A stretch of 64,000 nucleotides of DNA. Origin: Paenibacillus sp. FSL M7-0420. GTDB taxonomy: Bacteria > Bacillota > Bacilli > Paenibacillales > Paenibacillaceae. The notes beneath the pieces were generated by a model that was given only the letters and a program-made list of their open reading frames with translations, searched no databases and was not told where the DNA came from. Numbering within the stretch: position 1 is the stretch's first letter; each line of letters begins with the position of its first letter. The stretch lies in the NCBI RefSeq assembly GCF_038002345.1, contig NZ_JBBOCJ010000001.1, positions 992,001-1,056,000 of the forward strand, read 5' to 3'. Shown piece by piece: positions 33,960 to 42,481 of this stretch. The position numbers and the translations under genes were made by a program.

Positions 33960-35131
33960 AGAAGATCATCGGGCTTGCCGGGTCCATGAAGAAGCATCAC
34001 AGCTCCAGCGAATATCTGCTCTCTGTTGCGCTTGAAGCCGCAGCGGAGCAGGGGGTGCAGACGGAGCTGCTGCGGCTGAATGATTACAACATTCTGCCCT
34101 GTGACGGCTGCGGCAACTGCATGAACGGCAAGCACTGCCACCTGCTGAAGGACCCGGAGGATCAATTGACAGAGCTGTACGACAAGCTGAAGGAGGCGGA
34201 CGGGTTCGTCTTCGCCTCCCCGGTCTATGCGCTCTCGCTTCCGGCCGTCTGGAAGAACTGGATCGACCGCTGCGAGCCGTGCAGCGACGAGGATCTGGAC
34301 TTCGAGTACTACAATTATGACCGGGTAGCCGGAGTGAAGGGTAAGGCGTTCAAGGGCAAGGTAGCCGGACAGATTGTTGTCGCAGCGGGACCCGGGCATG
34401 AATGGGCGCTGGCCTCGCTGATGCCCTGCTTCACGGCGATCAAGCTGTCGATGATTGCCAGCGCGGGCATCAGCCTGATTGAATATGACGGCCAGCCGGG
34501 TATCCGCAAGCGCTCCTGGAGCAAGCCGATTGAAGAAGCGGAAGAGGCGAAGATGATGGCCCGGGCGGTCGGGATGCGGGTGGCCTCCTCCTTGGGCTTC
34601 TCTTACTTCGACCTTCCCGGGCAGTCGGGGGCAGGGCAAGGACAGGGAAGCGGGGGGCAGGACCCTATGGAGCAGAGCCAGGAACGCGGGGTGCAGGCTG
34701 AAGTCTGGTCTGCCTTCACTGTGCAGGACGTCCGGGATGAGGAGGTTACGCTCGGTGAACTGGCTTCGATTCAGCCGCGCATCTTCGTTATCGGCGATCA
34801 GCAGGCCAGCCTCCGCTGCGGTCCGCTGCTGGAACAGCTGGAGCAGCAGTTCGGCGGGAGCGCAGACTGTGCGCTGATTGCAAGAGTGGGGCAGCTGCCC
34901 CACTTCATCACGCATGAATTCGTGAAGGAGAAGACAAGCCAGACCGTTCCCGGCTTCACGCTCTACTATGACTGGGAGGATAAGCTGGCCTCACGCTGCA
35001 CCCTGGCGCCTGGACAGCCGGCTATCCTGGTAGGCAGAAGCCCCGGGGAGTGGCGGCTGTTTGCAGTCGATGAAGCAGACGGCCGGGATATAGACCGGGT
35101 CGTGGACTATCTGGAGGAAGCCGTCGTATGA
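33956..35131 (+). CDS. Iron-sulfur flavoprotein (FMN reductase fold) fused to a thioredoxin-like domain
   Basis: 391 residues in two parts. Residues 1-215 are a flavodoxin-like NAD(P)H:FMN reductase: GLAGSMKKHHSSSEYLL (phosphate loop), FVFASPVYALSLPAVWKNWIDR, and a compact cysteine motif CDGCGNCMNGKHC (Cys 49, 52, 55, 61) as in iron-sulfur flavoproteins. A Gly/Gln-rich linker (GQSGAGQGQGSGGQ) at about 222-235 leads to a domain (about 258-391) ending LAPGQPAILVGRSPGEWRLF, which looks redoxin/thioredoxin-like by pattern only. It could deliver low-potential electrons to the radical SAM and U32 enzymes. Overlaps the U32 gene by 4 bp. Confidence 0.8.
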   Translation: MKKIIGLAGSMKKHHSSSEYLLSVALEAAAEQGVQTELLRLNDYNILPCDGCGNCMNGKHCHLLKDPEDQLTELYDKLKEADGFVFASPVYALSLPAVWKNWIDRCEPCSDEDLDFEYYNYDRVAGVKGKAFKGKVAGQIVVAAGPGHEWALASLMPCFTAIKLSMIASAGISLIEYDGQPGIRKRSWSKPIEEAEEAKMMARAVGMRVASSLGFSYFDLPGQSGAGQGQGSGGQDPMEQSQERGVQAEVWSAFTVQDVRDEEVTLGELASIQPRIFVIGDQQASLRCGPLLEQLEQQFGGSADCALIARVGQLPHFITHEFVKEKTSQTVPGFTLYYDWEDKLASRCTLAPGQPAILVGRSPGEWRLFAVDEADGRDIDRVVDYLEEAVV

Positions 35132-35170
35132 GCGGCCTGGCCGGGAAGTTCAAGGGAGGATACACACTAC

Positions 35171-35929
35171 ATGCTGAAGACTAAGGGGATACCTTTACAT
35201 TACAGTATTCAGGGCGCCGGGGAGGCTGTGCTGTGTCTGCACGGCAACCGGGACTCTTCGCTCGTCTTCGGGGACCTGGCCCGGGCGCTGGAGCCTCATT
35301 ACCAGGTGCTTCGCGCGGACTTGCGCGGACACGGCCAGTCGGAATACTCCGGTCCGGCCTTCACTCTGGAGGACATGGTTGATGATATTCTCAGGCTGCT
35401 GGAAGAGCAGGGGCTGAAGCAGGTCTCGATCATCGGGCATTCCCTGGGCAGCACGCTTGCGCTGCTGCTATCCGCCCGTGAGCCGGACCGGGTGAAGAAG
35501 CTGGTGCTGATGGGGGCCGCCGCCACCTTCGCGGTTCCGTTCAAGCGGCCGGAGCACGGGGAAGAGATTACGCCGGAGGCTGTGCGGCAGACGAATGCGG
35601 CGGCGGTTCCGTATTTTTTCACCGAGGGGCATGAAGCGGTTCAGCATCAGATTCTGGAGGGCTGGTCCCGGCTGCCTGCCGCGACCCACCGTCTGATGAT
35701 TCAGATCAAGCATCCCGATCTCCGGCCGCTCCTTCAGGGCATCCGGCAGAGAACGCTGATTATTAGCGGGGAGGCGGACCGGATTACGCCGCTGCACAAG
35801 GCGCTGGAGCTGAACCGGTATTTGCCGGACTCCCGGATGCATTCGGTTCCAGGCGCTGGACACTTTATGTTTCTTGAGGCGGGCGAAGACGTAGCTGCTG
35901 CCGCGCTTACTTTTCTTAAGGGGGAGTGA
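35171..35929 (+). CDS. Alpha/beta hydrolase
   Basis: 252 residues. Oxyanion HG in VLCLHGNRDSS, nucleophile Ser91 in IIGHSLGSTLAL, acid Asp in LIISGEADRITPLHKA and His in VPGAGHFMFLE: a complete catalytic triad of the small-molecule hydrolase type. It may release the polyketide from the ACP or open a lactone; the cluster has no other thioesterase. AAGGGAGGATAC before ATG 35171. Confidence 0.9.
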   Translation: MLKTKGIPLHYSIQGAGEAVLCLHGNRDSSLVFGDLARALEPHYQVLRADLRGHGQSEYSGPAFTLEDMVDDILRLLEEQGLKQVSIIGHSLGSTLALLLSAREPDRVKKLVLMGAAATFAVPFKRPEHGEEITPEAVRQTNAAAVPYFFTEGHEAVQHQILEGWSRLPAATHRLMIQIKHPDLRPLLQGIRQRTLIISGEADRITPLHKALELNRYLPDSRMHSVPGAGHFMFLEAGEDVAAAALTFLKGE

Positions 35930-35931
35930 GC

Positions 35932-37215
35932 ATGGGCAGAGTGCTGCTGATCTCGGCGAATACGGAGAAGCGGCCCCCTGTATTCCCGTTGGGTCTTAGC
36001 TATATTCACGCCAGTCTGGTCGCTTCCGGCTGGGAGGCAGGCATGCTGGACATGACCCAGCTGGAGTACACCCGGGAGGCCGTTACGAATTACCTTAATG
36101 CCTATGCGCCTGATTACATTGGCTTGTCGATCCGTAACCTCGATAATTGCTGCATGCAATACCCCCGGAGCTTCGTGGATCAGGTCTGCTTGATGGTGGA
36201 TTGGGTGCGTGAATGGAATAGCAGGGCTGGTATCATTCTGGGCGGGGCGGGCTTCTCGCTACTGCCCAGGCAATGGCTGCAGGAGACGGGAGCCGATTAC
36301 GGCATTGTCGGTGACGGCTGTGACAGTATCGTGGAGCTGCTTAACCAGCTGGAGGCGGGGCAGGTGCCGTCCGCAGTGAGCGGGCTGATGTTCAGGACAA
36401 GGGCCGGGGAATGGAATTACTGGTCGCCGTATGCGCCTGAACAGCTGGACCAGGAGTATTTTCCCAGCCGCAGCGGGTTTCTGCACAGCTATGATGTGGA
36501 GCGTAGGGTCCGCCATAATGTATTGACCAAAAGGGGCTGTGCGCTAAGCTGCACCTATTGTGCTTACCCGTCACTGGAGGGCCGGGCCGTCCGTCTGCGG
36601 TCGCCGAAGGGGGTTGCCGATGAAATTGAGCAGATGGTGGTTCAGTATGATATCGGCTCTTTTGATTTCGTGGACAGTGTGTTCAACTATCCGCTGGAGC
36701 ATGCCGAAGAGATCTGCCGGGAGCTGATCGGGCGGACGCTTCCGTTGTCCTGGGGCTGCTTCCTGAATCCGAGGTTCTTCACGGCAGAGTTCGCAGGTCT
36801 GCTTAAGCAGGCCGGGTGTACAGAGGTGGAGTTCGGCATTGATTCAGGCAGCGATATCTGCCTCAGGTCGTTCAAGAAGAACTTCCGGCAGGCCGAGATC
36901 CGGACAGTGGTCCAGCTCTGCCGCGACCAGGAGCTGGAATTCAGCTTCTGCCTGCTGATCGGGGGACCGGAGGAGACGCCGGAGACCCTGCACGAGACGC
37001 TGGATCTGATGGAGGAGCTATCGGTGCAGCGCATCTTCGGCTTGTTCGGCATCCGTATTCTGCCGTCCACTGATATGTACAGCTATGTCGGTTCCCCTGA
37101 GCCGGATGATCTGCTCCATCCGAAGTTCTTCATGTCTCCGCAGCTGAGTCTGGAGCAGGCGAACAGCATCTGTGCGCCGTACCGGGAGCGTAACCCGGAC
37201 TGGATGTTCATATGA
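35932..37215 (+). CDS. B12-binding-type radical SAM enzyme 1
   Basis: 427 residues. The N-terminal Rossmann-like cobalamin-binding domain (about 1-150) shows VFPLGLSYIHASLVASGWEAGMLD and IILGGAGFSLLP. The radical SAM motif CALSCTYC (Cys 203, 207, 210) follows, with YPLEHAEEICREL and CTEVEFGIDSGSD later in the barrel. Class B enzymes of this layout methylate unreactive carbons or do ring contractions and rearrangements. ATG 35932 after AAGGGGGAG; GTG 35926 is an alternative. Similar in plan to the next gene. Confidence 0.88.
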   Translation: MGRVLLISANTEKRPPVFPLGLSYIHASLVASGWEAGMLDMTQLEYTREAVTNYLNAYAPDYIGLSIRNLDNCCMQYPRSFVDQVCLMVDWVREWNSRAGIILGGAGFSLLPRQWLQETGADYGIVGDGCDSIVELLNQLEAGQVPSAVSGLMFRTRAGEWNYWSPYAPEQLDQEYFPSRSGFLHSYDVERRVRHNVLTKRGCALSCTYCAYPSLEGRAVRLRSPKGVADEIEQMVVQYDIGSFDFVDSVFNYPLEHAEEICRELIGRTLPLSWGCFLNPRFFTAEFAGLLKQAGCTEVEFGIDSGSDICLRSFKKNFRQAEIRTVVQLCRDQELEFSFCLLIGGPEETPETLHETLDLMEELSVQRIFGLFGIRILPSTDMYSYVGSPEPDDLLHPKFFMSPQLSLEQANSICAPYRERNPDWMFI

Positions 37216-37241
37216 AAGAGGAAGAGCGGGTGGAGTGAAGC

Positions 37242-38528
37242 ATGAGAATACTGGTGGTGTCTACGAATACACTGCTGAAGCCGCTGCCAGTTCTTCCGGT
37301 TGGGGCGGGAATGGTCTATTCGGCTCTGACCGCTGCCGGATTCAGGACACGCTTTCTGGATCTGGCCTTTATGGCTGAGCCGCTGGAGGCACTCCGCGAG
37401 GAGCTGCGGGTTACCGGAGCGGATCTGATCTGCCTCTCGGTACGCAACATCGACAACCAGGTGATCCAGCAGCCGGAGAGCTATCTCTCTTTCTTACAGC
37501 AAATCATGCAGGTATGCCGTACCTGCAGTTCGGCCAAGGTACTGCTTGGCGGGGCTGCCATGCTGGTAATGCCGGGCGAGCTGGTGAAGGAGCTGGGGGC
37601 GGATTACGGCATCAAGGGGAGCGGGGGCGAAGCGGAAGCGGTGCGGCTGGCCCGTGAGATTGAGCGGGGGCAGGCCCCGGCGACAGGTACGGTACGTAAT
37701 GCAGATCCCGCCTATCATCCGGTGTACAGCCGTATTCCGCCGAAGCCGCTGTTCGCTCCGCAGTATTTTATCCCGAACCCCCGGATCAAAAAAGCCTCGA
37801 TGGGCTATCAGGCCTCCAGAGGCTGCAGCCGGCACTGCATCTATTGCTCGGAGGGCTACATGAATGCCGGCGCCTGCCGGATTCCTGCGGAGCAGTTCAG
37901 CGAAGATATGAAGATCCTGGAGAATGACTATCAGGTGCATAATATTACTTTTGTAGACGGTGTGTTCAATCATGATGTGGAGGAGACGATGGAGTTCTGC
38001 CGGCTGATCGGCCGCACCAGCCCCTTGCTGGAATGGAGCTGTGCCCTGACTCCGGCCCATATTACCGGGGACCTGATCCGCTTGCTGAAGGGGAACGGCT
38101 GCCGCTTCGTGGACATCGGGGCCGACTCGGGTTCGCGGCAGCTGCTCCGGCGGATGGGCAAGCAGTTCACCCCGGAGCAGCTTGTTGAACTGGGACACCT
38201 GCTGGAGCAATATCAGCTTCCCTATTCAGTATCGCTGCTGTTCGGCGGGCCGGGAGAGAATGCGGAGACGGTGCAGGAGACGGTGCAGCTGGTCAATCAG
38301 ATGAATCCGGTCTATATTCTGGCCAGCCAAGGCATCCGTGTCTACCCTCACACCGCACTCTACAATATCGCTCTACAGGAGCAGGTGATCCAGGCTGAGG
38401 ATAACTTGCTTTTTCCGGCCTATTACCAGTCTAAGGACTACAGCGCTGACTTGCTCACCGATGCTCTGTCCGCATCACGCCACATCTATAAGGATATGCT
38501 TATGAATTCAATTGGAGGAAGGACTTGA
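37242..38528 (+). CDS. B12-binding-type radical SAM enzyme 2
   Basis: 428 residues. Same layout as the preceding gene: N-terminal domain VLPVGAGMVYSALTAAGFRTRFLDLAF with LSVRNIDNQVIQQPESY (compare LSIRNLDNCCMQYPRSF in enzyme 1), then CSRHCIYC (Cys 195, 199, 202) and CRFVDIGADSGSRQLLRRMGK. The conserved SxRNxDN block marks them as a tandem duplication that has diverged. The exact product and position of action are unknown. Confidence 0.88.
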   Translation: MRILVVSTNTLLKPLPVLPVGAGMVYSALTAAGFRTRFLDLAFMAEPLEALREELRVTGADLICLSVRNIDNQVIQQPESYLSFLQQIMQVCRTCSSAKVLLGGAAMLVMPGELVKELGADYGIKGSGGEAEAVRLAREIERGQAPATGTVRNADPAYHPVYSRIPPKPLFAPQYFIPNPRIKKASMGYQASRGCSRHCIYCSEGYMNAGACRIPAEQFSEDMKILENDYQVHNITFVDGVFNHDVEETMEFCRLIGRTSPLLEWSCALTPAHITGDLIRLLKGNGCRFVDIGADSGSRQLLRRMGKQFTPEQLVELGHLLEQYQLPYSVSLLFGGPGENAETVQETVQLVNQMNPVYILASQGIRVYPHTALYNIALQEQVIQAEDNLLFPAYYQSKDYSADLLTDALSASRHIYKDMLMNSIGGRT

Positions 38529-38532
38529 TAGA

Positions 38533-39831
38533 ATGAACAAGCCAGTGTACCCGTTCCGGGAGATCGGGATCGGACATTATCCCATGGGGAACACTCCGGT
38601 GTCGTCAGAGGACAGCGCACGGTTGCCGTCCCTGATGAACCTGAATCAAGCTGCGGCAAGCTCCAAGCTGGCCTATGTACATATTCCGTTCTGCGATTCC
38701 ATCTGCCCGTTCTGCCCGTACCCGAAGGCGTTCAACGAGCAGGGAGCCCGCCAGGAATATCTGGCTGCGCTGTTCCGTGAGCTGGAGATGTACGGGATGA
38801 CGCCGCAGATCCGCAATTGCTCGGTGGAAGCGCTATATATCGGCGGCGGGACGCCAAGCGTGCTGGACGAGGAAGAGATCACCGCATTATTCGAGCAGCT
38901 ACAGGCTACACTTCCTATGCAGAGAGTTGAAGAGATTACGTTCGAGGGTAACCCTGCTTCCTTCACCGCCGCCAAGCTTAAGCTGCTCCATGCGCTTGGG
39001 GTGAACCGGATCAGTCTCGGGGTGCAGACGTTCAACGATGAGCTGGGCAGACGTCTCGGGCTGCTTCAGACCGGTGAGGATTCCCTGCGGAGTATTCAGG
39101 ATTCCAGAGAGGCGGGCATTGCGAACGTCAGCCTGGACCTGATGTACAATCTGCCGGGCCAGACGATGGAGGAATGGCTTGCGGATCTGGCGAAGGTAGT
39201 GGAGCTGGAGATCGGTCATGTCACACTATTTCCGCTGAAGATCATTCCCGGCTTCGGTCTGGCGAAGCGCATTGCCAGCGGTGAGCTTCCGGCCTGCGGC
39301 GGACTTGAGCTGGAGCAGCAGATGTATATAGAGGCTTGCCGTTATCTGGAGTCGCAGGGCTATTCGGTGGAATCCACGTATGATTTCGTCCGGCCGGGAG
39401 GCCATCATGTGTATAGCCGCAAGCATTTCGATGATTACCTGGACCTGCTCTCTGTGGGGCTGGGGGCGTTCGGCGATGTGGGCGGCTATGCCTACCAGAA
39501 TGTGAAATTACTCCCTGAATATGTGAAAAAGATTACATCCGGCGACCTCCCTATTGCTTTAGGCTACGAAGTGAAGGCAGAGGATCTGCCTAACCAGTTC
39601 CTGGCGATGGGCCTACGCCGTACAGCGGTTGACCGCCAGCAGTTCCGCCGCAAATTCGGAGTTTACCCGGAGGAGCATTTCCCCGAGCTGTTCGACAAGT
39701 TCGTGAAGGAAGGGCTGGTGGAGATCCGCGAGGACACGATTGCGCTCACGCGTTTCCACGGGTTGTTCTGGGGCAACAATGTATGTAAGGAGTTCTGCGA
39801 GGAGCAGATCAAGATGGCTTTTCCAAAATGA
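38533..39831 (+). CDS. HemW-like radical SAM enzyme 3
   Basis: 432 residues from ATG 38533, preceded by GGAGGAAGGA. CDSICPFC (Cys 54, 58, 61) in AYVHIPFCDSICPFCPY; LYIGGGTPSVLD, ITFEGNPASFT, VNRISLGVQTFNDE and VSLDLMYNLPGQT. The N-terminal block is IGIGHYPMGNTPV and the C-terminus LFWGNNVCKEFC, so it keeps the shared HYP and WGNNV marks in a more diverged form. Third of the HemW-like set. Confidence 0.9.
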   Translation: MNKPVYPFREIGIGHYPMGNTPVSSEDSARLPSLMNLNQAAASSKLAYVHIPFCDSICPFCPYPKAFNEQGARQEYLAALFRELEMYGMTPQIRNCSVEALYIGGGTPSVLDEEEITALFEQLQATLPMQRVEEITFEGNPASFTAAKLKLLHALGVNRISLGVQTFNDELGRRLGLLQTGEDSLRSIQDSREAGIANVSLDLMYNLPGQTMEEWLADLAKVVELEIGHVTLFPLKIIPGFGLAKRIASGELPACGGLELEQQMYIEACRYLESQGYSVESTYDFVRPGGHHVYSRKHFDDYLDLLSVGLGAFGDVGGYAYQNVKLLPEYVKKITSGDLPIALGYEVKAEDLPNQFLAMGLRRTAVDRQQFRRKFGVYPEEHFPELFDKFVKEGLVEIREDTIALTRFHGLFWGNNVCKEFCEEQIKMAFPK

Positions 39832-39846
39832 TGGAGGGGTACTGAA

Positions 39847-40653
39847 ATGAACAGTAAAGTGAGTAAAAATGTCTTCTATGGCGATCTCCAGGAGGCCGGG
39901 AAGTATGCGGAGCTGGAGCAGCGTCTGCTCGGCGAGTCGAATCTGCCGGGGCCGCGGGCGAATCTGGGGGCGGCTTCCACCTTCGCGGATGCTTTCGCGT
40001 CGGATTGGGTGGCCAGTGAAGCCTGGGAGCTGCTTGTGCAGTGGACGGGCAAGACAGAGGCGGAAGCTCCTACAGATGATCCCCGCGAGTTCCTGCCGTT
40101 CTGCGCGCTCCAGGCGATGGGCAGCTATTACCGCTATGCGGAGCCTGCCCGTCAGCAGATCATTCTGGAGCGCTGCCGGGCGGCGATGAACGATGCACGC
40201 TGGCGGATGCGCGAGGCGGCAGCGATGGCGCTGCAGCGCATCGGGGAGCAGGACTTCGGCGTGCTCCGCGCACTGTTCGACGGCATGAAAGGCACGGCTA
40301 ACGCGCTGGAGCAGCGGGCCTTCGTCGCTGCCCTGGCCCACCCGCCGATGCTGAAGGAGCAGGCCAATGTCCTGTATGCACTGGAGCTGTCCGAGGAGAT
40401 CCTGGACGGCATTGCTGAAGGCCGGACCCACTGCAATGCGGAGGAATTCCGCGTGCTGTCCAAGGGTCTGGAATACGCAGTTAGCGTCTTCGTGGAACGC
40501 GCCCCCGAAGCCGGCTTCCGCATGCTCGCCAAGTTCGCTGTAACCGATGACAAGCGCATGCAAAAGATCGTAAAATCCAACCTCGGCAAAGCCCGCCTGG
40601 CCAAAAAATTCAGCCAGGATGTGGAGCGCATTCAGGTGTTGATGAATGCTTGA
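39847..40653 (+). CDS. HEAT-repeat protein, last gene of the polyketide operon
   Basis: 268 residues, alpha-helical repeats: FLPFCALQAMGSYY, RWRMREAAAMALQRIGEQDFGVLRALF, EEFRVLSKGLEYAVSVFVERAPEAGFRMLAKFA, then KSNLGKARLAKKF. Such HEAT-like proteins include AlkD-type DNA glycosylases, some of which (YtkR2 in the yatakemycin pathway) protect producers of DNA-alkylating compounds. The resemblance is in repeat type only and I cannot assign catalytic residues. Scaffold or lyase-like roles are alternatives. AT-poor codon use like the rest of the operon. Confidence 0.75.
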   Translation: MNSKVSKNVFYGDLQEAGKYAELEQRLLGESNLPGPRANLGAASTFADAFASDWVASEAWELLVQWTGKTEAEAPTDDPREFLPFCALQAMGSYYRYAEPARQQIILERCRAAMNDARWRMREAAAMALQRIGEQDFGVLRALFDGMKGTANALEQRAFVAALAHPPMLKEQANVLYALELSEEILDGIAEGRTHCNAEEFRVLSKGLEYAVSVFVERAPEAGFRMLAKFAVTDDKRMQKIVKSNLGKARLAKKFSQDVERIQVLMNA

Positions 40654-40773
40654 TGCGTGGGGCGAGGGGTGAGTGATGCGGCCTCGTGGTGGATTGGAGG
40701 TGCAGCGTATTGCTCCTGGGAAATATGCCCGTAGAGAGAGCGAACCCGCCTGGTCACCCGAGTCTGCTCCTCC

Positions 40774-40952
40774 GCGGACCTGAGGGCCGTTATTTTCAAA
40801 GAATGGTTACTTCTTTGCCGGTTTGCGGACTGTGGTGCGCTTATTGTCTCACTGCGAGGCGTTTTCAGGCGGCATATCCATCAATAACGGCCCTGTAGTC
40901 CGCGAATGCTGGAAAAGTTGGATTTTTCGCGGAATAAGGGCCTCTGAGTCCA
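40774..40952. repeat. Intergenic inverted-repeat element
   Basis: A 21-bp arm at 40774-40794 (GCGGACCTGAGGGCCGTTATT) is matched in inverse at 40883-40903 with about 17 identical positions, around a roughly 90-bp centre. A further segment 40931-40952 (ending CTGAGTCC) is the inverse of the element at 9551. The element lies in the 670-bp gap between the HEAT gene and CRISPR array 1 and has no credible coding capacity. Confidence 0.6.
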
Positions 40953-41011
40953 CTACGAAAGTGGGAGAGAGCACCATGCTGAGGGTCTAGTCAAGTAAAG
41001 GGAACAGAGAT

Positions 41012-41045
41012 AGCCGGCCTGCATACTGAAGTATGCGGTCCGGCT
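41012..41045 (+). terminator. Strong hairpin before the array 1 leader
   Basis: AGCCGG pairs with CCGGCT and TGCATAC with GTATGC around loop TGAA, nearly fully paired over 15 bp per arm. Only a weak T-run (TTATTT) follows, so termination is plausible but not certain. It would stop read-through from the polyketide operon into the CRISPR leader. Confidence 0.5.
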
Positions 41046-41143
41046 TATTTGCAGTGTGTTGAAATACCCCGGCCGATACCATGTGGAGACAATTTAGGAT
41101 TATGCAGAATGTGGCCGAAGAGGTACAATAGAAACAAAAAGTC

Positions 41144-41325
41144 GGTGCGAATGCCAAGCTCTCATGAAATCCTAGGGGGTTTCGCACCTCAGAATTTGTC
41201 GAAACTCTCAGGAATCGAGGGAGTTCTTGAAAAGTCAAGGGTGGACAGATACCTTTTCTAGATTGGAACAAAGGGATATATAGTGTATGTATACGGGAAA
41301 AGCATAGGTTGTGCTGTTTTCCGCT
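41144..41325 (+). promoter_or_regulatory. Leader of CRISPR array 1
   Basis: Begins with a conserved block (41144-41203) having GGTGCGAA at 41144-41151 and TTCGCACC at 41181-41188 as inverted arms, then GAATTTGTCGAA. It ends with GGAAAAGCAT ... GTTTTCCGCT directly before the first repeat. The same block lies 182, 180 and 182 bp before the first repeat of arrays 1, 2 and 3. Confidence 0.8.
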
Positions 41326-42428
41326 GTCGCACTCTACGTGAGTGCGTGGATTGAAATATAGCTTAAAGACTCTCATATAATCATCTATAGTGTCGTCGCA
41401 CTCTACGTGAGTGCGTGGATTGAAATCAATACCAGAAATCATGTCCTCCGGGTCTGGTTAATGTCGCACTCTACGTGAGTGCGTGGATTGAAATTATCTG
41501 CTATACCTGTCGAATCAAATCGCATCCATGCTGTCGCACTCTACGTGAGTGCGTGGATTGAAATGCATTAGATCTTTGCGTCAATACATTTGCGTCATTG
41601 TCGCACTCTACGTGAGTGCGTGGATTGAAATCTCAGCTCAAATAGCGCAGGAATACAGACGGGAACGGTCGCACTCTACGTGAGTGCGTGGATTGAAATT
41701 TTCAGCATAATCCTTAGAGTTTGGATCAAGTCTGTCGCACTCTACGTGAGTGCGTGGATTGAAATACGGTGGATCTCTCTCTCTTCGACCCGGTAGCTAG
41801 TCGCACTCTACGTGAGTGCGTGGATTGAAATGCGGCAACTGATCCGATTACCGTAGATGCTGCGGTGAGTCGCACTCTACGTGAGTGCGTGGATTGAAAT
41901 ATTAATGAGTTTAACAAAGTGAGTGACGAAAAATGTCGCACTCTACGTGAGTGCGTGGATTGAAATGCATGGTATGAGTGCCAATAGCATCCAAGCCAAC
42001 GTCGCACTCTACGTGAGTGCGTGGATTGAAATATTTTTGTAATAGGCGAGCAGGATCTCGATCTCGTCGCACTCTACGGGAGTGCGTGGATTGAAATCCT
42101 AAATAGGGATGGCGGAACAGAAACGGGACGAGTCGCACTCTACGTGAGTGCGTGGATTGAAATTGGCCCCCCATGGCCGTAAATGTAGATGTTGCAGTCG
42201 CACTCTACGTGAGTGCGTGGATTGAAATTTGAGACGCCTGTGCGGAGCCGGCGGGAAATTTCTGTCGCACTCTATGTGAGTGCGTGGATTGAAATCATGG
42301 GGGTTTGTCCCTGCTGGATGAATGTAAACGTCGCACTCTATGTGAGTGCGTGAATTGAAATCTCCAGGTCAGACAAAAATGAATCCGCATTATGTGGTCG
42401 CACTCCGTGTGAGTGCGTGGATTGAAAT
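41326..42428 (+). CRISPR. CRISPR array 1, type I-C-like, 17 repeats
   Basis: Seventeen 32-nt repeats and 16 spacers of 33-38 nt. The repeat starts GT, then stem arms CGCACTC and GAGTGCG around the 5-nt loop TACGT, then the 11-nt tail TGGATTGAAAT. Hairpin plus 11-nt tail is what Cas5-processed type I-C repeats look like. Orientation is set by the leader at the left and decay at the right: repeat 12 has loop TACGG, 15 and 16 TATGT, 16 also TGAATTG, 17 loop CGTGT. No cas gene is in the window. Peptide-like ORFs here are translations of the repeat. Confidence 0.97.
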
Positions 42429-42481
42429 GCACCAAAAAGGCCGACCGCTATGCGACCGACCAAGGGGATATTCAACCACTC

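Larger units (their letters stand above)
21989..40653 (+). other. Type II polyketide biosynthetic operon with radical-SAM tailoring
   Basis: Eighteen genes read in one direction with overlaps or short gaps (the largest is about 60 bp), so probably one transcription unit. Order: aromatase/cyclase, KS-alpha, CLF, ACP, phosphopantetheinyl transferase, MFS exporter, cupin cyclase, amidohydrolase, PF04199-type cyclase/hydrolase, TIGR04076 protein, HemW-like radical SAM, CMD-fold protein, HemW-like radical SAM, U32-type protein, iron-sulfur flavoprotein, alpha/beta hydrolase, two B12-type radical SAM enzymes, HemW-like radical SAM, HEAT protein. Counting all of these gives twenty products. No ketoreductase, acyltransferase, P450 or flavin monooxygenase gene is seen. 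The malonyl transferase is presumably borrowed from fatty acid synthesis. Confidence 0.8.

Noticed and set aside
33563..34915. 450-codon minus-strand frame across the U32/flavoprotein genes
   Set aside because: Antisense shadow with no domain signature.
35930..38530. Cobalamin riboswitch for the B12-type enzymes
   Set aside because: The genes are within an operon with tiny gaps; no long structured leader is present here or before 21989.
41726..42174. Peptides with repeated FQSTHSRRVR / NPRTHVECD blocks
   Set aside because: Translations of the CRISPR repeat on the minus strand; the same happens at 60209-61003 and 62756-63964.
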